A stretch of DNA of 64,000 bases from Streptomyces sp. WM6378 (GTDB taxonomy: Bacteria > Actinomycetota > Actinomycetes > Streptomycetales > Streptomycetaceae). The translations under genes and the position numbers were made by a program. Shown in pieces: positions 35,619 to 44,239 of this stretch. The stretch is from contig NZ_LGDD01000234.1 in the NCBI RefSeq assembly GCF_001279695.1, positions 62,001 to 126,000 of the forward strand, in the 5' to 3' direction. Within the stretch, counting starts at the first letter, position 1. Each line of letters begins with the position of its first letter. The notes under the pieces were generated by a model. The model was not told the DNA's origin, searched no databases, and saw only the letters and a list, made by a program, of their open reading frames with translations.

Positions 35619-37501
35619 TGACCGAGCAACTGATGGACCGTCAGGAAGCAGACCACGCGAACGCCGCCCTGAGCGTGCTGCACGGCGCGCCCCTTCCCAG
35701 GGCCGCCGAGGCAGGGGTGTTGTCGCGCTACGAGGAGTGGGTGCGGCGCTCCCCAGGGGCCCCCGCGGTGATCGACGGGGAGTGTCGGTGGACGTATGCG
35801 CAGCTCGACGAGGCGGCCGAGGCGGTCGCGAAGACGCTGGCCGACCGAGTCCGGCCCGGCGACCTCGTCGGGGTCTGCCTGGACCGTTCGGCGGCCCTCG
35901 TGATCACCGCGGTCGCGCTGGCCCGGATCGGCGCGGTCTATCTGCCGCTCGGTCCGCGCCCGGGTGAGCGCCGCATCGCCGCGGTCACCGAGGACATCGG
36001 TGTCGTCTGCCTAATCGGCGATCCCGAAGTCCTGGTGAAGCGTCAGGAAGCCGTCGAGCACGTCGAGTTGCCGCTGTCCGGCGAAGGCGCCAACGCCGCC
36101 TCCTCGGTCGTCGCGGCCTTCGGCCCGGTCGCACCGGATGCCCGGACCGCCCCGCCCGAGGCCCTGTACGCCGTGCTCACCTCGGGCTCCACCGGCCGCC
36201 CCAAGGCCGTCGCGGTCGCCGAACCCGCACTGGCCGCACTCCTGGACTGGTACCGCGCGGTAACCGGGCTCGCCCCCGGCGACCGCCAGTCCCTGCTGAT
36301 CGGCGTCGCCTTCGACCCGCACCTCCTGGAACTGTGGGGCGGCCTCACCTCCGGCGCCGCCCTCATACCCGCGCCCGACGACGTCCGCTGGGACCCGGCC
36401 GCGCTCACCGACTGGTGGCGCGACGCCGAGGTCACCGTCGCCGTGTCGGCGACCCCGATGATCGAGCCGCTCCTGGACCGGCCCTGGCCGCAGGACCTGA
36501 AGCTCCGTCACCTCATGGTCGGCGGCGACCGGATGCGCCGCCGCCCCGGCCCCGACGTGACCGCCACCGTGCACAACGCCTACGGCCCCGCCGAAGCCAC
36601 CGTTGTCACCACCGCCCACGCCATGCGGGCCGACGACGCGGACGTGCACGTGGACGCCGCGCCACCGATCGGCACCCCGATCGCGGGCGCGACCGTGGCC
36701 GTCACCGACGCCGACGGCACAGTCCTGGCCCGCGGCGAGGACGGCGAACTGCGCATCGGCGGAACCTGCCTGGCCCTCGGCTACCTTGATCCGGAGCTGA
36801 CCGCGCGCCGCTTCACCGCCGCGCCGCCGGAGCTGCCGGGCGTGGACCGCATGTACCGCACCGGTGACCGGGTGCGCATGCTCGACGACGGCCGGCTCGT
36901 CTTCCTCGGCCGCCTCGACGACCAGGTGAAGATCAGCGGAGTGCGCATCGAACCGGCCGAGGTCGAGGCCGCCTTCGAGCACGACCCCGCCGTCCGCAGC
37001 GCGGTGATCACCGCACCCCGCGACGCCGAGGGCCGCGCCCGACTCGTGGCGTACGTCCTGCCGACTCCCGGCGCCACCCCCGCCGCCGACGAACTGCTCG
37101 CCGGCGTACGGGCCTGGCTGCCCGAGCAGGCGGTGCCCTCGACGGTGCGCGTCGTGGACGCCTTCCCGCTGGACTCCAACGGCAAGGTGGACCGGCCCGC
37201 CCTCCTCAAGCACGCCGAAGAGGCACCCGCGGTCGCCGCGACCGAGGCCACCCTGCCCGACGACGCGACCGCCGACGAGCGGCTCGTCCTCGCCTCGGTC
37301 CGCGACCTGCTCGGCCGCCCCGAGACCACCCTGGAGGAGAACTTCACCGACGCCGGAGGCACCTCCCTGCTCGCCGCCCGCCTCCTCGAAGTCCTGGAGA
37401 GGGAGACCCAAGTCCGGTTGCGCGCTCCGGAGTTGCTGCGCCAGCCCGACCTTCGGGCGATCGCCGCCGTCATCGACAAGCGCCGCAGGGCGGGGTCCTG
37501 A
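35618..37501 (+). CDS. NRPS module A-T (no C domain)
   Basis: A 627-aa protein with adenylation and carrier domains only. A3 is LTSGSTGRPKAVAV, A5 is NAYGPAEATV, A7 is YRTGDRVRM, A8 is LDDQVKISGVRIEP, and the A10 lysine is in SNGKVDR. The carrier motif is DAGGTSLLAAR with Ser583. The pocket reads roughly D-P-L-P-L-V-A-V-V-K by eye, with no clear match. Its ATG overlaps the previous stop by one base, so translation is coupled. Without its own C domain it must hand its aminoacyl group to a C domain on another protein. Confidence 0.92.
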   Translation: MTEQLMDRQEADHANAALSVLHGAPLPRAAEAGVLSRYEEWVRRSPGAPAVIDGECRWTYAQLDEAAEAVAKTLADRVRPGDLVGVCLDRSAALVITAVALARIGAVYLPLGPRPGERRIAAVTEDIGVVCLIGDPEVLVKRQEAVEHVELPLSGEGANAASSVVAAFGPVAPDARTAPPEALYAVLTSGSTGRPKAVAVAEPALAALLDWYRAVTGLAPGDRQSLLIGVAFDPHLLELWGGLTSGAALIPAPDDVRWDPAALTDWWRDAEVTVAVSATPMIEPLLDRPWPQDLKLRHLMVGGDRMRRRPGPDVTATVHNAYGPAEATVVTTAHAMRADDADVHVDAAPPIGTPIAGATVAVTDADGTVLARGEDGELRIGGTCLALGYLDPELTARRFTAAPPELPGVDRMYRTGDRVRMLDDGRLVFLGRLDDQVKISGVRIEPAEVEAAFEHDPAVRSAVITAPRDAEGRARLVAYVLPTPGATPAADELLAGVRAWLPEQAVPSTVRVVDAFPLDSNGKVDRPALLKHAEEAPAVAATEATLPDDATADERLVLASVRDLLGRPETTLEENFTDAGGTSLLAARLLEVLERETQVRLRAPELLRQPDLRAIAAVIDKRRRAGS

Positions 37502-37547
37502 CGTGCCGAACCCCAAGCCCCACCTCGACGACCGGAAGGAAACGACC

Positions 37548-39341
37548 GTGACCGTGGCCCGGACCGGCCTGCCCGCCCTGGTGGCGCGGCACGCCGAACA
37601 CACCCCGCACGCCCTCGCGGTGGCGGACGGCGACACCACCCTGACCTACGCCCAACTGGCAAGCGCGGCACGCAGGTTGGCATCCCACCTCCACGAACAG
37701 GGCGTGCGCCCCGGCGACTTCGTGGCGCTCCTGATGCCGCGCTCGGCCAAGGCCGTCGTCGCTCAGCTCGCCCTGTGGTGGGCGGGCGCGGCCTGCGTGC
37801 CCCTCGACCCGGCGCACCCCCGGCCCCGTACTGCCGCCATGCTCGAAGACTCGGGCGCCACGCTCACCGTCGGCGACAGCAAGCTCCTCGAAGCCGCCGG
37901 AACGCCGGGCGCCACCCTGGCCCTGCCCGGCGACGAGCAGCCGGCCGGCGCGGAGCTGCCCGGCGACGGGCCCGGCCCCGACGACACCGCGTTCGTCATG
38001 TTCACCTCCGGCTCCACCGGCCGCCCCAAGGGCGTAGCGGTCCGCCACGGCGCCATCGCCGAACTCGTCACCGACCCGACCTACGTCACCGTCACCGCGC
38101 GCGACCGGGTGCTCCTCCACTCGCCGGCGACGTTCGACGGCTCCACCTTCGAGGTGTGGTCCGCGCTCGCCAACGGCGCGGCCGTAGTGGTGTGCACCAC
38201 GGAGCGGCCCTCGTTCGAAGACCTGGCCAAGGAGGTGGAGCGGCACGGCGTCACCGTCGGATTCTTCACCACGGCCCTCTTCCACCAGCTCGCCGCGCGC
38301 CGCTCCCGCGTCTTCTCGCAGCTGCGCACCGTCGTCGTGGGCGGTGAGGCGATGGCCGCCCAGCCCGCCCGCGCCGTCCTGCGCGCGTTCCCCTGGATCG
38401 AGCTCGTCAACGGCTACGGCCCCACCGAAGCCACCACCTTCGCCACCACCCACCGCGTCACCGACACCGACTGCGACGGGCCCGTGCCGATCGGCCGCCC
38501 CATGGCCGGCGCCACCGCCCACATCCTCGACGAAGCGGGCCTGCCCGTCACCGAGGGCGCCCGCGGCGAACTGTGGATCGGCGGCAGCCGCCTGGCCCAC
38601 GGATACACCCGGCAGCCCGAGCTGACCGCCGAGCGCTTCGTCGAGCACCCCACGTTCGGCCGCCTCTACCGCACCGGCGACCTCGTCTCCGCCCGCCCCG
38701 ACGGCGCCCTCGACTTCCACGGCCGCACCGACGACCAGGTCAAGGTGCGCGGCTTCCGCATCGAACCGGGCGAGATCGAGCACGCGCTGCGCGAGCAGCC
38801 GGAGGTGGACGACGCGGCCGTCACCGTACGCCGCCCCACCCCCGACGACGCGCGCCTGGCCGCCTTCGTGGTGGCGGCACCGGGCCCGGTGCCCCGCCCT
38901 GACACACTCCTGGCCCGCCTCACCGCCCTCCTTCCCGCGCACCTGGTCCCGGCCGAGCTGACCGTCGTCGACCGGCTGCCGCTCACCACTTCCGGCAAGG
39001 TCGACCGCCGGGCGCTCGCGGACCTCGCCACGGCCGCCGAGACCATCGGCGCCGCCGAGCCGCTGACCCCGCTCCAGCAGGCCGTCGCCGACGTGTGGAG
39101 CCGCTCGCTGGGCTGCGAAGTCACCCGTCCCGACGCCGACTTCCTCGACCTGGGCGGCCACTCCCTGCTCGCCCTCGTCGTGGCCGAAGAACTGCGCGAA
39201 GACCTCGGCGTCGAACTGTCCCTCGCCGACTTCTTCACCGCCCCCACGGTCGCCGGACACGCCGCCCTGGTCGAGCGCGCCCTGCTCGCCGCCCACACCG
39301 ATCTGCACCCCGACGCGCCCGAGGACACCGATGGCCACTGA
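37548..39341 (+). CDS. NRPS module A-T (no C domain)
   Basis: A 597-aa adenylation-carrier protein. A3 is FTSGSTGRPKGVAV, A5 is NGYGPTEATTF, A7 is YRTGDLVSA, A8 is TDDQVKVRGFRIEP, and A10 is TTSGKVDRRAL. The carrier Ser is at about 539 in DLGGHSLLAL. By eye the pocket reads about D-G-F-A-V-V-G-T-F-K, which looks like a pocket for an aliphatic residue; this is tentative. GTG at 37548 with AAGGA at 7 nt is preferred over GTG 37503, which abuts the upstream stop without a ribosome site. The end overlaps the next gene by 11 bp. Confidence 0.92.
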   Translation: MTVARTGLPALVARHAEHTPHALAVADGDTTLTYAQLASAARRLASHLHEQGVRPGDFVALLMPRSAKAVVAQLALWWAGAACVPLDPAHPRPRTAAMLEDSGATLTVGDSKLLEAAGTPGATLALPGDEQPAGAELPGDGPGPDDTAFVMFTSGSTGRPKGVAVRHGAIAELVTDPTYVTVTARDRVLLHSPATFDGSTFEVWSALANGAAVVVCTTERPSFEDLAKEVERHGVTVGFFTTALFHQLAARRSRVFSQLRTVVVGGEAMAAQPARAVLRAFPWIELVNGYGPTEATTFATTHRVTDTDCDGPVPIGRPMAGATAHILDEAGLPVTEGARGELWIGGSRLAHGYTRQPELTAERFVEHPTFGRLYRTGDLVSARPDGALDFHGRTDDQVKVRGFRIEPGEIEHALREQPEVDDAAVTVRRPTPDDARLAAFVVAAPGPVPRPDTLLARLTALLPAHLVPAELTVVDRLPLTTSGKVDRRALADLATAAETIGAAEPLTPLQQAVADVWSRSLGCEVTRPDADFLDLGGHSLLALVVAEELREDLGVELSLADFFTAPTVAGHAALVERALLAAHTDLHPDAPEDTDGH

Positions 39342-42186
39342 CACCTCCGCCGCCCTGCAGGAAGAGCTGCTGCGCAAGGCCCGCGCCCGCGCCGCCGGCC
39401 GCAGTGCGACCCCGGCGCCCGCAGCCGCCCGCGACACCGGCCCCGCCCCGCTCACCCACGCCCAGCGCCGCATGTGGCTGATGGAACGGCTCGGCCAGAA
39501 CAGCGCCCAGTACAGCGTTCCGTTCGCGACCCGGCTGCACGGCCCGCTCGACGTGGACGCCCTCGGCTCCGCGCTCACCGAGCTGGTACGCCGCCACGAC
39601 ATCCTGCGCACCCGTTACGGCCGCAACGGCGAAGAGCCGTACCAGGAGCCGCTCCCCGCTCCCGAGAGGATCGAGGTGAGGGTGGTCGAGTCGGCGGGCG
39701 ACGGCGCCGACCTCCTGACCGAGGAGGCCCGCCGCGCCTTCGACCTGGCAGCGGACACGATCCCGCGCGCCCTCGTCCTGCGACACGGGCCCGAGGACCA
39801 CACCGTTCTCCTGACGTTCCATCACATAGCCATCGACGGCGGCTCGTTGGAGACCGTCGCCGATGAGATCGCGGCGTTGTACGAAGCCGCGGCGGACGGC
39901 CGCCCCCACACGCTGCCCGAGCCGCCGCAGTACGCGGACTTCGCGCGCCGCGAGCACACCGACGCGGCTCGCCTCGACGACGGTCTTGCCCACTGGACCC
40001 GCCGTCTCGCCGGAGCCACCCCGCCCCGGCTGCCCCGGCCCGCCACCCTGCCAGCCGACGCGGCCGAACACCCCGCCGCCACCCGCGCCACCGAGCTCGG
40101 CGAGCAGGTGCTGCCCGCCCTGCGCGAGCTGGGTCGGGAGCGCCGGGCCACGGTGTTCACGGTGGGCCTGGCCGCAGCGTTCGCCGCGCTGCACCGCCTC
40201 ACCGGCGAGCTGGACCTCGTCATCGGCTGCGCTGCCACACATCGCGAGGGCCAGGCGATGCGCGGCCTGGTGGGCCTGTGCGTCAACACCCTTCCGGTGC
40301 GCGTCGACCTGTCCGGCGACCCCGCCTTCGCCACCCTCGTCGAGCGCGTACGCGACGCGCTGCTCGAAGCGCAGCAGCACCGCGACGTGCCGTTCGACCT
40401 GATCCTGGAGCGGCTCGGCGCTACGGCCCGGGGCGACGACGGCACGGCCCTGGTGCGGGTCACCTCGGACGTCGTCGGCGAGCAGACCGCCCTGCGACTG
40501 CCGGGACTTGAAGCGCATCCCGTCGAAGTCGGCGTGGGCGAGGCCAAGTTCGACCTCACGTTCGGCCTGCTTGACGCGGACGCTCCCGCGAGTCTGGTCC
40601 AGTACGGCCGGGCGGCCCTCGACGAGGAGGCGGGCCGGGACCTGGCCGCGTCCTTCGCCGAACTGCTGACCGCCGTGGCGGCCGACCCGCAACTCCGGCT
40701 CTCCCGGTTGCCCGGCCGGCTCGCCCAGCCGCAGGCCGCCGCGGGGCACCCGGCCGAAGTCCGGTTGAAGGCCCACCCCGAGATCGCCGACGCACACGTA
40801 CCGCACCCGGCGGGCGGCCCCCTGCTCGCCTACGCCGTACTGCGCCGCACCGGCGGCCCCTCACCCGCCCAGCTGCGCGCCCACCTGCGCGCCGTTCTCG
40901 GGCGTGAACTGGTCCCGGCCGCAGTGGTGTTGCTCGACGCGATGCCGCGTACGGCCGACGGCGCGGTGGACGCGGGGAGGCTTCCTTCGGGCCCTCGTCC
41001 CGCAGCGCCGAAGAGCCCTCACCTCGAAGCGGTGACGGAGGCGTTCGCGAGCCTCCTCGGCCAACGGCCCGGCCCGGACGAGGACTTCTTCGCGCTCGGC
41101 GGGCATTCGCTGGCCGCGGTCCAGCTCGCCGAGCGCCTGCGGTCCGCTCTCACGCTGCCGCTCGTCGGCCTCGACGTCATGCAGACCCGTACGCCACGGG
41201 CCATCGCGGACCTCCTCGACGCGCGTGCCGCGGAGCGGGCGACGGCCGTCGCGGCAGCCGCCTCCACCACCCGTCCGCGCCGGGTCCGCGAGGGTACGGT
41301 CCTGGTCACCGGCGGCACGGGCGGCGTCGGCGCCTTCGTCCTGCGCGAACTGGCCGCGCAGGGACGGCCGGTGCTCGCGCTCGCCCGCCCCGAGTCCGCG
41401 CACCTGGTCGGGGGCGACGGCGTCGAGGTGATCGAAGGCGACCTCGGCGATCTCGACAGCCTGCGCGCCGCCGTCGAAAGCGCGGACGCGGTGATCCACG
41501 CCGCGTGCACGTTCACCCGCCCCGAGGTGGACGTGGCCGCGATGCGGGCCATGGTCGACGCCTGGCGCGGCGGCCCGTTCGTCTTCGTCAGCAGCGTGGA
41601 CGCCTACGGGAGGCCCGCGAGCGGACAGGTCGCGGAGGAATCGGCGTCGCAGGCTCCGTTGAGCGCGTACGGACAGGCCAAACTCGACTGCGAGCGGCTC
41701 CTGTTGAGCGCGGCGGGCACCGAGGGGCGCGGCGGCGCGAGTGCCGTGCGCTCGCCCATCGTGTGGGGAGCCCATGACCGACTCCGCGACCAACTGCGCT
41801 GGGGTGCTACGGGGTTGCTGTACCAGGCGGCCCTGGCCGGCCGGCCCATCGGCCTGCCTGCTGCCGGCGCCGGCGGGCACGACTGGTACGGGGCGCCGTG
41901 GGTGCACGCGGCCGCCCTGGCCCGCGCCGTGACCGCCTGCCTCGACGCGCCCGTCCATGGCGTGGCCAACGCGGTGAGCGGGCACGTGGCCTGGTCCGAC
42001 CTGACCGCCGAGCTGATGACGCTGCTCGGCAGCGACAGCGTCATCACGTTCGAGGACGAGGTGCACCGCGACCTCGACCACCGCTGGCACTATCGCGCGG
42101 ACCGGCTCTCGACGGCCCTGCGCCCGGCGGCGGGTGAGGAACTGCATGCGGTGCTCACTTCGATGATCAAAGGCATGGAGTCGTAA
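39331..42186 (+). CDS. Terminal NRPS protein: C - degenerate A remnant - T - NAD(P)-dependent reductase
   Basis: A 951-aa protein. The C domain has HHIAIDG (164-170) and VGLCVNTLPVRVDL. Residues about 474-550 match only the small C-terminal subdomain of an adenylation domain (EVRLKAHPEIADAHV and AMPRTADGAVDAGRLP), with the catalytic A10 lysine position changed to Ala; the large A subdomain with motifs A1-A7 is missing. The carrier domain has ALGGHSLAAV with Ser593. From about 655 an extended-SDR Rossmann domain follows: TGGTGGVG (660-667), Tyr780-xxx-Lys784. With no thioesterase in the locus, this domain probably releases the product as aldehyde or alcohol. The carrier must be loaded in trans, or receives only the chain. 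Confidence 0.9.
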   Translation: MATDTSAALQEELLRKARARAAGRSATPAPAAARDTGPAPLTHAQRRMWLMERLGQNSAQYSVPFATRLHGPLDVDALGSALTELVRRHDILRTRYGRNGEEPYQEPLPAPERIEVRVVESAGDGADLLTEEARRAFDLAADTIPRALVLRHGPEDHTVLLTFHHIAIDGGSLETVADEIAALYEAAADGRPHTLPEPPQYADFARREHTDAARLDDGLAHWTRRLAGATPPRLPRPATLPADAAEHPAATRATELGEQVLPALRELGRERRATVFTVGLAAAFAALHRLTGELDLVIGCAATHREGQAMRGLVGLCVNTLPVRVDLSGDPAFATLVERVRDALLEAQQHRDVPFDLILERLGATARGDDGTALVRVTSDVVGEQTALRLPGLEAHPVEVGVGEAKFDLTFGLLDADAPASLVQYGRAALDEEAGRDLAASFAELLTAVAADPQLRLSRLPGRLAQPQAAAGHPAEVRLKAHPEIADAHVPHPAGGPLLAYAVLRRTGGPSPAQLRAHLRAVLGRELVPAAVVLLDAMPRTADGAVDAGRLPSGPRPAAPKSPHLEAVTEAFASLLGQRPGPDEDFFALGGHSLAAVQLAERLRSALTLPLVGLDVMQTRTPRAIADLLDARAAERATAVAAAASTTRPRRVREGTVLVTGGTGGVGAFVLRELAAQGRPVLALARPESAHLVGGDGVEVIEGDLGDLDSLRAAVESADAVIHAACTFTRPEVDVAAMRAMVDAWRGGPFVFVSSVDAYGRPASGQVAEESASQAPLSAYGQAKLDCERLLLSAAGTEGRGGASAVRSPIVWGAHDRLRDQLRWGATGLLYQAALAGRPIGLPAAGAGGHDWYGAPWVHAAALARAVTACLDAPVHGVANAVSGHVAWSDLTAELMTLLGSDSVITFEDEVHRDLDHRWHYRADRLSTALRPAAGEELHAVLTSMIKGMES

Positions 42187-42325
42187 GTAGCGCCGTCCAT
42201 ACGGCAGTTGTGGCGCCCGCGGCACTTGAGTACGTCCGTACTGGGGTGCTTGCGGGCTCCGCACCGGCCTCGCGCGAGCCGGGTGGGCCCTTCACCAGGA
42301 GGGCCTGGTCGGCGGCCCGGGTTCG

Positions 42326-43165
42326 CTATCGGTGACAGGTGAAGATGCCCCAGCTCAGACGCCCCTCACGACAGGCATCCACCCACAGCGGCAGATTCTC
42401 CAGGAGGCTCTCCACATAAGCCGGGCTGATGACGTCCCGCAGTTCCGTGGCGCGACTCCGGGTCTCTTCGGTGAGCCGGAGATAGTGGGTGAGCAGCTGG
42501 TCGCTACGATCGTCGAACTCGACGTGGGGCAGGCCGAGTTGGGCCAGCTGGTGGAGATAGAACGACGGCGTGGCGAACTCCTCCACACCGAGGCGGGCCA
42601 CCACCGGGCGCAGCGCCTCGGCCGGCGCGGAATCGGCCGCCATGAGGTCGGTGAAGACCAAGGCGCCCTGCGGCTTGAGGACCCGAACGGCCTCGCTGAG
42701 CAGCCGCTCACGGTCCCCGCTGTGACAGAAGGCCTCCTGCGACCACACGACGTCGAACCGCTCCGCCGGGTAGGGAATGTCCTGGAAGGAACCGGCGACC
42801 ACCTCGATGAGCCCGTCGAGCCCGCGCTCGGCATTGGTCTTGCGGTGCCGGTCGTTCTGCCCCTCGCTGATGTTCAGCGCGACGACCCGGCAGCCGAACT
42901 CGGCCGCCAGATGGCGGGCCGGGCCGCCGTATCCGGACCCCAGATCCAGCACCGTGCAGGCGGGTGTGAGCCGGTCGGCGATCTTCGACGCCGCCGTCTC
43001 GACCGTGCGCCGGGAGGCAGCGGCGACCGGCTCCCGCTCGTGGGTGTAGATCCCGGTGTGGATGTCCTCGCCACCCCAGACCTCGGCGTAGAAGGCGTCG
43101 ACGTCGCTCGTGTCGTAATAGCGGCGTGCCGACTCGGCGGCACCGGCCGTGCTCTCTTGGCTCAT
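42326..43165 (-). CDS. Sarcosine/dimethylglycine-type N-methyltransferase
   Basis: A 279-aa class I SAM methyltransferase. Motif I is VLDLGSGYGGPARHLA (72-87), with the acidic RVVALNISEGQN loop after it and VVWSQEAFCHSGDRERL further on. The N-terminal RRYYDTSDVDAFYAEVWGG with EDIHTGIY resembles the sarcosine/dimethylglycine methyltransferases of betaine synthesis. It may make glycine betaine or methylate a related small amine. It is convergent with the NRPS genes, so methylation of the peptide product is possible but not implied. AAGGACAG precedes ATG 43165. Its promoter spacer contains array B. Confidence 0.85.
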   Translation of the reverse strand: MSQESTAGAAESARRYYDTSDVDAFYAEVWGGEDIHTGIYTHEREPVAAASRRTVETAASKIADRLTPACTVLDLGSGYGGPARHLAAEFGCRVVALNISEGQNDRHRKTNAERGLDGLIEVVAGSFQDIPYPAERFDVVWSQEAFCHSGDRERLLSEAVRVLKPQGALVFTDLMAADSAPAEALRPVVARLGVEEFATPSFYLHQLAQLGLPHVEFDDRSDQLLTHYLRLTEETRSRATELRDVISPAYVESLLENLPLWVDACREGRLSWGIFTCHR

Positions 43166-43320
43166 CGCTGCTGTCCTTGCCTTGCTGTTGCGCTGGCGCT
43201 TACGCGGTCGTCCACGTCTGCTGAAAGTGACGTTAACCGAGCATTCCGCCGAGATCAGGAGGGCCAATTCGGCCACGCGGGCCGGCCGTGGAGAGCTGTC
43301 GGCCGAGGCGCGCCGGGTGC

Positions 43321-43412
43321 GCCGAGCCATGTGGCGCGGCCACATGGGTGAGACGGCTATGGCGCGCGGCCACATGGTGGCCAAGCATATGTGGCCTGCG
43401 CACATGGCTCGG
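43321..43412. repeat. 15-bp phased CACATGG/CATATGG array, six units (array B)
   Basis: Within the 343-bp divergent spacer 43166-43508, ATG cores occur at 43329, 43344, 43359, 43374, 43389 and 43404, each exactly 15 bp apart. Units include GCGGCCACATGGGTG, GCGGCCACATGGTGG, CCAAGCATATGTGGC and CTGCGCACATGGCTC. The first two units also form an inverted pair, CCATGTGGC-GCG-GCCACATGG. No ribosome site precedes the periodic Met/His reading frame, and the true downstream gene starts at 43509, so I treat this as DNA-level structure, probably regulator binding sites. Confidence 0.7.
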
Positions 43413-43455
43413 GTAGGTCGGCGACCGTTCCGCTGCGTACAGTTGTCGGCTGACC

Positions 43456-43480
43456 ATCGGCCGGCCACAGATGTGTGGCC
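43456..43480. promoter_or_regulatory. Second box pair near the 43509 gene
   Basis: ACCATCGG and CAGATGTG, with cores at 43456 and 43471 (again 15 bp apart), overlap the palindrome GGCCACAGATGTGTGGCC (43463-43480). It lies about 29 bp upstream of the GTG at 43509, close to where a promoter should be. A TACAGT hexamer at 43438-43443 could be a -10 element. Function inferred. Confidence 0.4.
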
Positions 43481-43508
43481 GACTCTGCTTCACCCGCCAG
43501 GAGTTCAC

Positions 43509-44141
43509 GTGCTTTTCCCGCGCACCCGTCAGTCCACCCGCGGCACCGGCCGGCCGACGCCTTGGAGAGCCGCCACGGCCGGCGCCCTGGTGCTTCCGTT
43601 GGCGCTGCTCGCGTTGGAGATCCGGGCCGGGTCGCCGGCCCAGGCGCGCACACACGAGTCGGCGAAGGGCGGGCAGGGCATCGCTGCCGAGGCTGTCGCG
43701 CGGGGCACCAAGGCGCCGCTCGAAGCGACGGTCTCGGAGGGGCAGGTGAGGGAGGTCGCCCCGGGCGGTGTCATCACGTACCCGAGTGTCACCAGCTGCC
43801 TGACCGTGACGGTCCGGCTGCGCGGCGGCGGCCTGGTGGGTGCGCACGCCAGCCTGTTCCAGGTGCCGGGCGAGCTGCGTTCCGACGAGATACTGCCCGC
43901 TCTCAAGGCCCTCGTCGGCGGTCGGCCGGTGACCGCGATCGAGGTCAGGGGAGCGGTCGGCGCCTGGCACCCGAGCTACTTCACGAAGGCGATCGAGAGC
44001 TACGGCGACGGGGAACAGGTCCCGGTCCCGACCGGCCAGGACCTCGACGGCATCGCCCGCAGCGTGGCCGACGGGCTCGGCCGGGCCCGCCACATCGTGA
44101 CGGTCCAGGACGTGCCCGACGGCGACCAGATCATCCGCTGA
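43509..44141 (+). CDS. Exported protein of unknown function
   Basis: A 210-aa protein from GTG 43509 with CCAGGAG at 6 nt. A hydrophobic segment (AATAGALVLPLALLALEI, about 21-38) follows a basic N-terminus, giving a signal peptide or anchor. The remainder (about 160 aa) has TYPSVTSCLTVTVRLRGGG, VGAHASLFQVPG and a C-terminal HIVTVQDVPDGDQIIR. The single Cys of the mature part is followed by a beta-strand pattern. I do not recognise the family; VGAHASLF slightly recalls CheD-like deamidase folds, but that is weak. It diverges from the methyltransferase gene across array B. Confidence 0.7.
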   Translation: MLFPRTRQSTRGTGRPTPWRAATAGALVLPLALLALEIRAGSPAQARTHESAKGGQGIAAEAVARGTKAPLEATVSEGQVREVAPGGVITYPSVTSCLTVTVRLRGGGLVGAHASLFQVPGELRSDEILPALKALVGGRPVTAIEVRGAVGAWHPSYFTKAIESYGDGEQVPVPTGQDLDGIARSVADGLGRARHIVTVQDVPDGDQIIR

Positions 44142-44239
44142 CCCGCGCTGTTCTCCCCCTCCGTCGGCCCCCTCCACCGATCCGCTCCGTCGGCCCGTGC
44201 TCCTGACCCACAGCGTCGCACCTCTCGTCGCGCCGCCCG

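Noticed and set aside
43149..43508. N-terminal extension of the 43509 protein through the Met/His-rich repeats
   Set aside because: The GTG at 43509 has an AGGAG site followed at once by a signal-like sequence; the upstream extension has neither a ribosome site nor family similarity.
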